Source: Pyrocephalus nanus
Lineage: Eukaryota; Chordata; Aves; Passeriformes; Tyrannidae
Assembly: GCA_038380795.1 (NCBI GenBank)
Contig: CM076259.1
Location: 62,267,938-62,331,937, forward strand
DNA length: 64,000 bases
Direction of reading: 5' to 3'
How positions within the stretch are numbered: the first letter of the stretch is position 1; each line of letters opens with the position of its first letter. The translations under genes were made by a program, and so were the position numbers. Positions 36,970 through 49,600 of this stretch are shown piece by piece. Below the pieces are notes generated by a model, which was not told the origin of the DNA, did no database searches, and saw nothing but the letters and a program-made list of their open reading frames with translations.

Positions 36970-37655
36970 TAAAAGCAGGGACAGATGATCTAGGAGGAAT
37001 ACAGAGATGCTGTCTGAGCATGCAGGACCAGGGTTAAGAAAGCTAGAGCCTACTTGGAGAGTGATGAAGAAAGGCTTCCACAGGTACTACCTGGTATGAC
37101 CAGAGAAAAGGTGAGCCCACTGCTGAATGGGGCAGGAGACCTGGTGACAAAGGACATGCAAAAAGATCAATGTACTCAAATCCCTTTTCCTGGTCTTTAC
37201 TGATAAGATATACCTTCAGGAATCCCAGGTCCCTGAAACTGGTGGAAAAGGTGGGAGCAAGGGAGAAATTTCCTTGGCAGAGAAGGACAAGTTTAGGGAA
37301 CATTTAAACAAACTAAATGTAACCATGTCCATGGGACCTGGCAAGCTCTACCCATGGATGAGGAGGAACTGGTGGCTGCCATTGTAAGGCTGCTCCCGAT
37401 GGCTTTGGAAAATTATGTGTATTGTCGGAGACTCCTTAGGATTGGAGGAAAGCAATTATCACTGTTATCTTTAAGAATGACGTCAAGGAGGATCTAGGGA
37501 ACTATAAGCCAAGTCAACCTCGACCCAGTCCCTGGGAAAATGATAGAACAAATCCTCCTGTAACCCATTTCCAAACATATAAAGGACAAGTCAGTGACTG
37601 GGAGTAGTCAGCATGGATTTATGAAGGGGAAAACATGCCTGCGCAACCCAAGAGT
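36970..37655 (+). mobile_element. CR1 LINE fragment, reverse-transcriptase region
   Basis: A plus-strand piece of CR1 ORF2 covering the linker after the endonuclease and the N-terminal reverse-transcriptase motifs. Signature phrases are ggaggaatacagagatgctg at about 36,993, aatggggcaggagacctggt at 37,126, aggaatcccaggtccctgaa at 37,218, gggaacatttaaacaaacta at 37,296 (coding REHLNKLNVT), ccatgggacctgg at 37,330 (SMGP), ccctgggaaaatgatagaac at 37,531 and tcagcatggatttatgaagg at 37,608 (QHGFMKG). Several frameshifts and stops break the frame, so it is inactive. Unlike ordinary CR1 insertions it lacks the 3' end; similarity stops after the RT motif at about 37,655. This implies that a longer copy was later deleted or broken up. 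Confidence 0.93.
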
Positions 37656-40600
37656 CTCCTGGAGGAGCTAGGCAGCTGAACTGGGGCTTAGGCAGGATAT
37701 AGAAACTGAATACAAAATTATCTTTTTGTCATTTCTTTCTTGAGATATTGCTCTATAAGAGGGATGGCAAAATCTCTGGCAAGCCTCTGACCTCCCTCAT
37801 TTCTAAGGCAACTTCTTTTTATGAGCAGACAGTTAAGTGTCCAAAATACCTGTAGTCAAGGCTGAGCAACATGAACTGATAAAAGTCAAACGCCACAAAA
37901 GATATTGCCTTGTGTGTATTAGCCAAGAGTTCTACCCTTGTTTGCTTGAAATCTGTATTTTATTTAGTTAGTCTACATGAATATGTGGTTTTGACTACAG
38001 TGTGAAAATTCTGGTAATGGTCTTTATAACAATGAATGCTCTGGCCCAAGTATTTTCCCTTATGTCAGTGAAATTTCTGATAATTAATTTTGACACCTTG
38101 TATTAAAATAAAAATAAAGAGCCCTTACTGAGCTTCTTGAGCCAAAAATGTAGCATAACACTCAGAGAAGCTTGAAAATTTTCCAGAAGACAGGGGTTTT
38201 TTCACAGAAAAGGTTGTTTGATTTGACAAAATGAAAATGTTTCACAAGAATCTTACTGAAACTTTGGCACTTAATTGTAAATATAACATTTAATTTTAGC
38301 TTTATTGAACTGTCCATAAATTATTCCATCCTGGCGTCTACACTATGAAGTCCTCAGAGTTTTGAACTGAAGTTCTGAATCTCTGAATGATAGAGGTGGG
38401 GAAAGTGAGCAAGACCCTGCCTTTCACTTTCACACAGGGCAAGAACTAGTCAAACTCACCTAACAGAAGTCAGGCTGAAAGCAGGGAAAAGGAAGCCCTT
38501 TCACACGTGTCTAAGCTGAGGATGTCTTTCACACAAGAAGACAATAAAAGTTCAGGGGATGAAACTTATGTATGCTGCCGTCTACAAAGATACCAACCCC
38601 AGAACACTTTCTGTGAAGTGTACCCTGCCCTATGTAGCAACACAAACAGATGCCATTCAATAACTAATCATAATTTGCAGATCTGGTTTTCTGCTTTTTA
38701 AGTCTGTAATTTGAAAGAATTTAGGTCAGGTGTACCCTTAGCTTTTGGGAGAACGGTTTTATCTGTTTTTGTCAGGGGACCATGGGAGTCCAGAAGCATG
38801 AAAGTTACTTAGCTGAGGTCAAAATCTAGATTGGACACGTCATCTTTAATTTTTAATGCCCTTGGCTTTTCCTTTTGGCATGGGAACCAAAATGTTTTAC
38901 TATTTTGGAAAGTTTATTTCATGTTATTATAATGCAAGTCTTAGAAAAGCCAACGTAGTTAAGCATTCAGTGGCTAGTTATGAAAATTGTTAGAAGGAAT
39001 CTTTACAGTTTTTTGAAACATTTGCTAAGTACCATGTGAAGATTTACTGGCCCATTAAAACTATGATTATTTTTCCAGGACACCGTAAGTTCTTTAAGAT
39101 CTATTACAATCCAGTACACAATACTTGTTCAGCAACATTTCACATCACAAAGTACTGAGCTATTTATCTTTGTGCTATGCCTGGCACATATATGCAGCAA
39201 GTTTGCAAGTTTTAGCTGTCATGAATGTTTTTTGAGAAACAACCTTAGACGGAAGTAATTTTTCTAAATTAAATAAACATGTTGTTTCTGATTTTCCAAA
39301 ACACCCAAAGGAATTAGCTCACATTCTAGATCAATGGCCTGCAAAATTTCACTTTGACATATGATGACATTTTTTACTTAGTGAAGCACAAAATATCTCT
39401 GGGAAGAAACTCTGCACAGGACTGGGTCCTGCAAACGTTACCCTCTCACAACAAGTTTTCCCACTGACTTGAATGGTGCTGATTATCTACATTTTCATGT
39501 TGGTAGTATCAGGATGGAGCACTATACACAGGTGTCTGTACAATCAATATTATTTTTTAATTATCTTTCCAGGATATTTGGACTTCTAAAAAGGAATGAA
39601 GCTTGTCTGTTTTCTTAAGAAGAAAATGAAATTTCAGCCTCTGACATAAGCATAGATAGAATAAATCCTCTGATAAAAAGATTTTTGAAGGCCACATTAT
39701 GAACCATTTTAGACACGATCCCCAAATCCCTTTCTGTGTTGTCGGTTTGTATAAACGGTGTTCAATACTTCAAGTTAAGAAACGTAGGGATAGAAAATAA
39801 AGCCTTTTGAAGGCTCTAGCCTCTGTGAAGACAGTAACTCAAGTTGTGCTTGGAGCTCCTTGTGCAGCAAAACCACTGTGAACACAAGCTGTTGCTGGGT
39901 CCGTTTCATATACACTGACTAAAGCCTTTAAGAATCAATGGAGGGAGAGAGATTTAAATGAGGTCTAAGGGATAATGGCTTTGTTATAGAACGGGGACAA
40001 GAGCATAACAGAACTTATACCAATACCATGGAGCATTAGAAATGAGAAGGCACAGATGTGCATATGGAGAGCAACAGCAGCCCTGAATTCAACCATCATT
40101 TAATACCATGCAAAACCAGTGAGGAAACAAAGGCAGAATGGGCTCCAGGGTGTTTTTGACTTCACTGTTTGCCTGAAGATATACATCACTTCAGCTTAAA
40201 TTTCTCTGCAAGCAAGGCTTTGTCTTGCATAAGATACGCTTCTTGTTAGTTTTGGCAATAGCTGCACAACTATCTCTCCCCTCAGTTCCAAAACAAGGTA
40301 AATTGGATGTGCAGGAAGACTTGGATATGCTCCATAAAGTGTTATCCAGAAAAACAGAGTCAGTGAGTCACACAGATATGCCCAGAAAGGCTATTAGATC
40401 ACCAGGATTGATTTCCCAGGATAAAATAAGCCTTGGTTTTGTTCAGATTTTTTTTATTTTTGTTTTCATTTTCCATTTATTTATATATTTATTTGCTTTA
40501 AATTACTTCCATATCACATTGTCTACCTAGAATTTCTCTGAATCAGTCTTCCATATAGACATCTAGTCTTGAGGTGAAGGCTTTCGGACCAATAACTTAT

Positions 40601-40738
40601 TTTGGCTTCCCAAGATATTTGCTTTATTTGTCTTGTGATTTTTTTATTTTTTTCATTTTTACTCTCCATTGCTCCTCACAGTAGTTTTCTTCACTTTAGT
40701 CCCAGAATAGTGTCTTGTACTGACAGAAGGTGGGGCAC
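37656..40738. other. Non-coding stretch, nothing recognised
   Basis: AT-rich sequence without a recognisable gene. A hydrophobic, signal-peptide-like open frame starts near 40,225 on the plus strand, but it begins at TTG rather than ATG, so it is not treated as a gene. Confidence 0.5.
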
Positions 40739-41080
40739 ATTCAAGTTACTTATTCTTCCTCTTTTTTATCAGGTCTTTCGGTCTTGTGCTGTCCAGAATT
40801 TTTTTTCCAGCATTGAAATATTTTTCCTGGCTCAATTTTTGCATCTTCTTCAGTTTTTCAACATCTTTTTTATAAATACAGGACAACCAGAACTGTACAT
40901 AATGTTCCAACATCTGTGTTCCTGCAGTTACATACAAATGTAAAATCTGTATTTCCACTGGTTGCTTCTCTCCTTTTAGGTTTAGGGCTTGTTTTATCTC
41001 CAGCATTGCAGCAGGAACTCTAATGCAACTCCTTGCCCATGAGCCCCAAATCCTTCTCAGAGACACTGCTTTCCCAAGAC
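40739..41080 (-). mobile_element. Ancient CR1 (LINE) fragment, ORF2 C-terminus
   Basis: On the minus strand the sequence reads as the CR1 RT C-terminal region. It has EKDLGLMGKELH just before 41,040 (the family has EKDLGVxVDxKL), then MLEHYVQFW and YKKDVEKLKKMQKLSQ near 40,830-40,900 (family: HLEYCVQFW..YKKDxExLERVQRRA). The rest is eroded by indels. It resembles the old amniote CR1 type at 7.56-8.2 kb more than the younger avian copies. The plus-strand flank to about 41,275 may be more of the same element. Recognition is by motif memory. Confidence 0.7.
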
Positions 41081-43337
41081 CCAGAATCTGTGGTCATCAT
41101 TATCTTCCTTGGTCTCATATTGGGTGATTTATTGGTTCTGCCTGTATTAAAGCACATCCTCTTTGTATGTCCAGGCTATATAATTTTGTACATCTGCCCA
41201 GCTCTCACCATCACATATCACTCTACCAGGTTTTATGTCATTAAGACATTTTTAGTAGTAATTGACATTCCCCTCTAGATTACCAACAGAAATACAGACT
41301 AGCATAATCACCAGTATTTATTCACACAGATTTGTATAGTAAACATTTGCATTATTATATGATTTCCCACTGAAAATGCTCCTTTAGGATCTGCCAATTA
41401 TTCAGTTCTTCAGCTACTCCAGAATTACTTCACAGATTCCGTATTTTGCAATGCTACATAGATGCATGGTTTGATATTAAACCAAATGCCATTCATTAAG
41501 TGTTTTACATCTATTATTACAGTGATTTTCAGCAATGAGCCACTATCAGACAATTAAACCAATTTGTTTAACATGTTTTGGGTATTTTTAAAACCATCTT
41601 GATTGGCAATATTTTTTCAACTGTTATTTTATTACAGTTAAGGGAAAAGTTTCTTTAAGTCTTTTTTTTTTCTCAGGGAAAAATGCAAATTGAAATAGAC
41701 CAATATATATCCTGAAAGAATGTTAAGTTTCTGAAATTTTTACATCTGAAAACAAGGGTTTTCATAAACGTATGGGTAAAAGGAGAATCTAAAAAATAGT
41801 TGAGAAATATTGGGTTCATATTTTTAAAATGAATTTAAGATCTATTACAAGTATTGGAATTTTTTAGTCTAAAATATTTATTTTCAGATTGTTTCAGCTT
41901 TATTGTAAGAATATTTTTACTTGAATAACAAAATATTTCTTTGGGGTCAAATGAAGTAATTTCTTTAATCCACTGGGTTTTTCTTGATTGTTTTTTTTGT
42001 TTGTTTGTTTTGTTATTTAAAGTCTCATCAATCTAGAACAATTTAAAAGTAGAATTTCAAACTGACTAGGAAAGACTTTTATTCTGCTTCCTTTATTGAT
42101 GATTTCCACTTCATTTACTCCATTTTTTTCTTAAAATTTCTGTCAGATGAGAGAACCTCTCATTACTTTAATTTAAAGTTACCTATCTGATTTCATGATT
42201 CCTGGCACAAAGCTATCATCTCATTTACTTGAAATCTATCATGCATCTCTTAAATATAAGACCAATATGCCAAAGTTCACCTTGGATATATCTTCCTCTG
42301 GAACAGGTGATTTTTAACAGACTTTGTAGGTATATTGCTCTCTAATACCCATGTGAGCAGCATGTGCCTCCTTCCATTGCTTGTGAAGCGTCTCATGGAA
42401 TGATTTATCTCAAACATCACTGGCTACATCTGTAATAAAAATTTTACCATCTCCCAACTATGAAATCCCTAGAGCTCTTGTCTTCCTCTTTTTCTTTCAT
42501 GATCCACCTATACAGTTCTACAATGGAAAGACAGATATTTAATAGACCAATTTATTTCCCTGTGCCTTTACTTTTCATATTGGTTTTCCACATTTCCGTA
42601 GTTGTGTCTACATCATGTTTTTCCTGTCACATCTTATATATTGTCACTATTGTTCCTTTATTCCTACTTATCTTTCTCCTTCCATTTCTTGTTGGTGAAA
42701 TTGAAATGTTCTGGTTGATTTACTCATCTTCTAAAAAGCATTATTTTTCACTATGATTTTTTCTGTCTTTTCTTTCTAATCTGGGAAATTTGCAAGATGT
42801 CTCCACATGCACTTAAAACTGCCTTATAATTTAGTCTCTGTAAAGTTCTATTAAGCATCATTTACCTGAACATGGTAAACAAAAACTTTCAATCTTATAC
42901 TACTGGCACAACTGCATACAAAGCTCATAGAGTTTATGAATGTGAAATGTTTGAGGCAAGATATGGAAGCACATACTAATTTCAAAGTTAGTTCTTTTCA
43001 ATGTGTCAGTTTTCAGTTGCAATGAATGATCTGGGGCTTTGCCTGAACATGTATTATTTAAGGAGTTCATCACCAGCATTTAGGATGCCATCACCATTCT
43101 GTGCCCTGTTCTGTGCCCTTGCACTCTCACATGGACTGATGGGATTCATAACCTGCAGCCATGTCCACTCCTGGGTTTGGACTTTGCTCAACATGCCACT
43201 AGCGTGGGAGGCTGCAGCCATCCTGAGAGCATGTTATAAAAAATAGGAGTGTTGCCATTCAACTGAGATTTAATCGTGGAGGAAGAGCGCTCAAACAAAA
43301 GCTAACACTACTGACGCTGGCGGGGAAAGCTCTACTG
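41081..43337. other. AT-rich non-coding stretch
   Basis: Very AT-rich sequence with T-rich low-complexity patches (for example 41,663-41,672 and 41,990-42,015, the latter with TTTG repeats). The left 200 bases may still belong to the decayed CR1 at 40.74 kb. No gene or RNA is recognised. Confidence 0.5.
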
Positions 43338-43685
43338 TGTTGAGCTGTGTCTAAATGGTGGTTAAAGTAACCTCTAAAAAGAACGATCTTAGTACTTAAA
43401 TAATGGGATCATGGGGTCATATGAAATCCCCTCTAAGACGGTAGACTCTTTATATAAATCATGGGAGCATAATCTCTCCAAAAAGCACAAAAACTAAAGA
43501 GGGCTCAGTACATAGATGGTGGGTCCACAGGTCACTCAAGTTTAAGTCCCCTCTGAAAAAGGGGGAATTTAGTATGTAAATAGTGAGAGAACAGTGTCAT
43601 TTTGTACCAGCATTACAATGAGGAAAGTATTTTTAGTATGGAAAAATCAATCCCTTTTGCTTCTCCTTGGAAGTCTGTCACTCAT
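43338..43685. repeat. Degenerate minisatellite, period about 58-64 bp
   Basis: Five to six diverged tandem copies can be aligned by eye. The anchor AGTAC/AGTAT recurs at 43,391, 43,507, 43,571 and 43,635, with a mutated copy at about 43,449, giving spacings of 58, 58, 64 and 64. Inside each unit the order is AGTAnnTAAATAnTGGG, then a GTCAT/GTCACT block, then CCTCT followed by A-rich sequence. CCTCT occurs at 43,371, 43,430 and 43,540, and is mutated near 43,474. A partial first unit begins about 43,338 and the last is poorly conserved. It matches no satellite I can name. Confidence 0.65.
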
Positions 43686-46600
43686 GCTGTGACATGCATT
43701 TCTAGACATATGTACAGTGAGGACTGCCATGCCCACTCCAAGAGGATTCCTGAGACATTATGATATTACTAACTTCCTTCCTGGTGTGCAGATATGTCCA
43801 TTCTACCCAAGGCTTACATCAGGCACACGGTGTCCACAGTCTTGCTGCTCCCCTCCCTTTTCACAATGTCCCTTGCTGCTCATATTGTACCCCTGTTCCA
43901 ATGCCCTGTGCTCCCAGCTTTTTGAAAATGGTCCTGACTTCATCCAGTGGTGGCTTTTATGATCCAAGGCAGAGGGACTTTCAGAGTGCTCTCAGGATTA
44001 TCTGGAGGTAACATGCTGCTTCCCAGTGTGATGCATGGAGAGACACTGCAGGGAAAAGCAGCAGCTCAATGGGTTATGGAAGGAGACACAGCCTTCCTAC
44101 AGCATTTATTTAAAATTAACCATCATATCCCTAGACGGCACATCAAAGATCTGGTGTGGAGGTGCCATTTATACAAGTGGAACACATTGTACATAAGTTC
44201 TGTTCTTTATGAGCCAAGATACAAAGTGACCTTAAATGAAGACTGTTCTTCTAGGAAGCTATAAATCAGTGGAACCTTGGTCCTGGATCTTCCCAAGCCA
44301 TGCTACCAAGATCCTGTGGAATGCTATGCAAACCAGTGAGCCACGGGTCTAAACCCAACCAGTACATTTCTTCTGAGAGCTCAAGCTTGTTTTCAGATTA
44401 TATTTGCAAGAGCAAAGGGCTCTTGTCTTATCCCATGAATCACTGTGCTATGAAGACTATCACTTCGATGTAAGAGAACATTTGTACTAAAATTGAAATA
44501 TTACAATGTGAGAATCAGATTATGCACAAATATCCTCACATAAAATGACATGTAAGTCTTTTATTGCATGTTTTTTTGCAGGCAAAACATTTTATTACAT
44601 TGTTATACGTAATGCAGTTATGTCTACATCCATATGTTGCACTTATGGGGAGAAGAATAGCTTCCATTATGAAAGTACACACATCTTCAACTCAAACAGG
44701 CCCACTTACAGAAATATAAATCCCACTGAAGAACACGAGTTCTGACAGGTCTTTTATGTCTTTTACTCGGAAGAAGTGCATTTGCCTGGTGTAAGATCAG
44801 AGGGATGTCTTTCATCTTGAACAGAAGTTAATTTAGTATAACTGAGAGTAAAATCTCTCTCTGTGCTTAGCAGGGCTCTGTCATTTGGATTACATGTCTA
44901 TGTATATTTCTGATAAAAGTGTTGCCTTTCTTTAATTCAAGAAAGATAACTGTTGTGAAAAGCATAGATTTCCATCATTAAAATAATACTGGTTTGTGCT
45001 TGATCTGGTAACAGGTTTGCTCAATTTTGGTGAAATAGTAATAATATTATATGTATATGCAGTGTGAGTGTGTGCATATACATGCATATATAAATGGTAT
45101 TTAAATACTCTTCAAATCTATGCTTCTAAAAGGAGACTGATCTGGTAGTCCAAGATGCTGAGAGCCTCTGGAAACAGAGGCCACACACATACTTATTAGA
45201 TTTCTGATGCTGGCTGAGGCCTAATTCTGAATACATTGAAATCAAGAGCAACATTTTTGGTGGCTTCCCAAGTACAGAATCAGGCCTGCTCTGCATCCAT
45301 AGCTGAAATATTTGAATAAGCTTCACTAGAGCAGAAAAAAAGAGTGGCAAGCAAATTTTCAAGTTAAGTCTGTGGTCACAGGAAAAAGAGCCATGCCACA
45401 ACAGGACAGGGTGTCAGTCCATGTGGTGGCTTCAGCCGAGACCTTCAGATACTTAAAAGTTGATGTAAGTTTTAAAGTACTCTTTTGGATGGGGACTAAT
45501 TACTGATGGTTTAAATTACATGAAATGGCTGTGGGTACAAGACCTTAATCAGTGATTAAAGAGACAATAAGGGGCACTAATAGCCTTTGAAAAACAGTAA
45601 CTTTTTGAAAACAAGTTTTTGAAGATAATAACATTCCATGGGTGTTATCAGTGTAGCTACTGGTTTTTCTTTTCCTCCAGAGCAGTTTAAGTCAGTATAA
45701 TCCCAAGGAAGGTACTGAGTTGCCAGGATCAGGGTTGTGTGTTGGTAGGAATTTGTCTTTTTCTCCTTTAAAAGAAGCTTAGAGCAAAATTTTGGAGCTG
45801 TATTTGATTGTATGTCAGAAAGGCGAACTGACTCTGCCCATTTTCCCCCTATTTCTGCTCCTGGAAGAGGTGTCTTGTCATGATATGAGAAGTTGTGGCC
45901 CACAAGTGATTTTAGGTGATGAGATGCAAGTGTTGAGAGGATGGAGATCTGAGTCTGATCCAAACAGCTGCAGGAATTTCTTCTATAGCATTAAGTTTAA
46001 AGCATTTTTGTTGCCCATATTTCCAGCATCTGACCAAACTTACGAGCTTAGCTTTTGTTGTCCACCATAAGCTCAGCCTTCCATCTCAGCCTGAGAGTTT
46101 ATGGAACATCTCTTGGCAATTCAAAGCTGTGGAATCCAACACCCCACTTAACCCCCTAAAGGTTTTTATATCAAATTCCTTCCAAAGTTTTTAAATGTTT
46201 TTTTGGGGTCTTTTAGTCTTCTGTTTTCAATAGTTGCATTTTTTGGTATGTGGCACCTGCATACTTTCAAACACACTTCTTATAAAGACCTCCTTGTGAT
46301 ATGCTTAAAGGGTGCTATATTATTTGATGTAAGTTATAAATAATTTCAACAAAACATTTGCTCTTCAAGGCAAAATTAAACTCAAGAGAGGATGATAGTA
46401 ATAGAACACACAAGAGGATGTGGGGAGAATCATGTTGATCCCACAAGAGACCATTAGCAGTCATCACCACCAGCCTACGGGATACCCAGACACACCAATC
46501 CCTCTTTATAAGTGGAGGAGCAATGGGCTCCAGCTTCGGGTCCTGTGTAAGTTCTTGGCTGTACTCACAGGGTGTGGGATCAAGGGGACTGAAGGTACAA

Positions 46601-49600
46601 GAAGGAGCTCAACCTCGCCAGTGTTGGGAGAGAGGGAGTGTGTTGATGCAAGTCCTCCTGCCTCTCCCAAACTGATGTGCAATTTTTAGGCATAAAACTA
46701 TTGTTTTGCTTGCTAGGCCTTCTATGGTGACTGGGCCAAGCTTCCTGATAGGAGCCAGGATCTGCAACCCTATGAAAGTTACAGGGCTCGTCAGGCTGTT
46801 GGTATTTTCAGCTGGATTGAGCCCAGAACAATTTTATTTTCATCAGAAATATTCCCTGGCCCTACCACATGTGCAAGTCTATATGAAACCACCAAGAAGG
46901 CTCCCTCCCCCAGCTATCTCATTTAGCTCAAATTCGGCTGCCCAGCAGAACTGTTTCTTATCCAAGCCCTTAGAGAAGGGAGAGGAGTGGAGAGATTTAA
47001 TTATAATCTTTCTCTCTCTGCACCCTCCCACAGTACATTAATGCTTTTTATTAGCAGGAGCCAAAACCTTGCTTTATAAGCTGTGAGAGCTGTCTTTTAA
47101 AAATACATCCACCATTAAAATAGTTCTGAATGGCAGTAACAGCAGTGTAACCCTCATCCACAGGTGTGAGAGATTCGCTGGAGGACTGCTGGTAGAGAGG
47201 CAAGCTCTATTGGAAAGACATCTGATTCCTATTTCTGCTCCCTGGCTGATTACCCCTCACATTACAACAGTTCTGTGCCTACTGACAATTTTATTCCAAA
47301 TGAATGAGAGAAAAGCCTTGACATCCAGGAGCTCTGGATGATTTTTAATTATCCAAATGTTTGGGCTTTTGTCTGAAGCTTATCCAAAAAGTATGAGGCC
47401 ACTCCTAGAGGCAGCTTGACAAATATCCTCAGTCATTTTTTCTGTGTGTAGGTCTAGAGAGCACATTCATATGGATGTATCACTGGAGTAAGCACATCTG
47501 TTAACCTCAGTGGTATAGAAATGCAGGTAATTGAAGAATGACATTTTGGACCCACAATTACAATGTGATTTGAGTGACACAAATCAGTGTCTTATATTGA
47601 TGGCAAGGTTGTGAGGACATATGACTGACTTGATTGTCATTGCCTTACAGAATACATAAAACTGATTTTCCTCTTTGAAAAATTAGAGTTTCTTTCTGGT
47701 GCTTTCCCAGAAGATGACTACCGGGACGTCAGAGAGCACTATGAAAAAGAGGGAGACTTAAATATCCTTCCAAGAGGAGCCACTACTGGGCTGTATGCTG
47801 AATGTAGCTGTTCCAACTCTAAACTGTTTTTGCTGTAAACGCAAAAGCACAAAAGCTGGAAAAGAGGAAGAAGGTCCTGGAAGCAGTCCCACAAACGGGA
47901 CATGCTTTCCTTGATCGCTCGAGAAATTTTACACAGTTGACTGGGGTCTTTTATTTACATTTTGATGGTCTCTTATCTTATATTTTAATAGGAAATCTGC
48001 TGAATGTCTAAAATGCCTTTTGGCAGTCAGACTTTTTGTTGCTGATCTCTGACTTAAAAACAGTTTAACTTATCAAGAAGCTTTGGTGTAGATCTGATGT
48101 AGTGGATTGGTTCATTTGGTTTTTAAATGCTTTCTTTTGGATCACTTGTAATCATCACTTACATTGCATACGGCCATTTATGCATTGACAGGTTGATGTG
48201 GACTTTAATGTACATAAAACTTTCTCTGTCAGGACTTATGCCTCCCTGTCAGATTTTATCCTGCAGTAGAGAGGGTTCATGTACAGTTGCTGACAGATAA
48301 AATAAGCTCCTCCAGCAGCTGCAGCTCTGCCTCCCACAGATTTTTTTTCTTCTCTGATTCTGTGTCCCCAGCTAAGTGTTGAGAAAACACAGGGCTGTGC
48401 CGGGATGAACAGGCAGCAGCGCAGCACCAGACATGTAAGAGGGATGATGACTTAGCCGTGGCCATCTTCTGTAGACCGACACTAAATGTTTGTCATCTTT
48501 CTTTAGCCCCAGCTGCAAGAGACAGATGATAGCAAGAAAACTCTTGTTCTATTCTAAAGAAAAGTGCACTTCCAGCCTGGATTTCTGCAGAGAAAACCTA
48601 AAAGGCAAGAAACTTGCTTCAAAAAGAGATTTAAAATCATGAATCACATAATGACTGAAAAAGCTTTTGAATTTTAAGTCTATCCCATGATCTTAAGGAC
48701 CTGAATCCTGAATCTGAAACTCCTGGGTTTGAAAATGGGGACCTGTGTTGTGTGGTTCAGAAGGCAAGCCCTAAGGTTTTTTACAAGCCTGTTGCAATCA
48801 CAGAGTTGAGGTATGCAGATATTGTATCTGATATGAAAAGTTGCCCAGCATCTGTCATTTCCACAGAAGCCAATAGCAACGGCAAACACTCAGCTTTGAA
48901 GGATCAGCCTTTTAATCATTAATATGTTTCCAGATCTATAAAAAAATGTTTCCTAAGATACTTTATTTCTGCAAGAAATTCCCTATTGGCAAGAGACTTT
49001 TCATAGCTCCTTAAAGACCTATAAGGAACTGTGGAAGAAATAAAGAGGGGTTTTACTTATGGAAATGAGACCTACTGGAGAGCAACTGGAAATGTTTTCA
49101 TGAGTCTTTATAATAAAACTACGGTAGCAGTTCCATGCTGATTTTTATTGGAAGACCAAATATTCTTTTCTCTTTTTTTTAAGCCTAATTTTTTTCCCAC
49201 CTGAAGCTTCACGTGTGGTCTCTTGGCAAAGGAGAATATTTTTGTAAAGTTTAAGGCTGATCTGATAAGGTTTTTTTAAGTAAGGAGATATTTCATAGAA
49301 CATAAAGATATTTCACTTTGAGAATTTCTTCAAACCTTTCCTTGTTCATCTAGCAGTTGAAAACTGCTTACACTAAAAAATTTTCCAATTTGGTTTTGTA
49401 TTTGCCTTTAATGAGATCCAGCTCATAAACATAGTTTTAGTCACTTCAGTGGTGCCAAAATCTGGGGGTTTATTAAGTTTTCTGCAAAGGTAATTTTGAA
49501 AAAATAGAATGAAAATAACATATAATATGAGAGATTATATTGATAGAAGATTATGATATTGCACATAGATGTGCCAAACAGCATGATGATATGAAACAGA

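Noticed and set aside
40225..40530. A frame with a convincing signal-peptide-like start (HKIRFLLVLAIAAQLSLP)
   Set aside because: The first codon is TTG and no in-frame ATG precedes the hydrophobic segment. The downstream part is phenylalanine-rich AT sequence typical of random frames.
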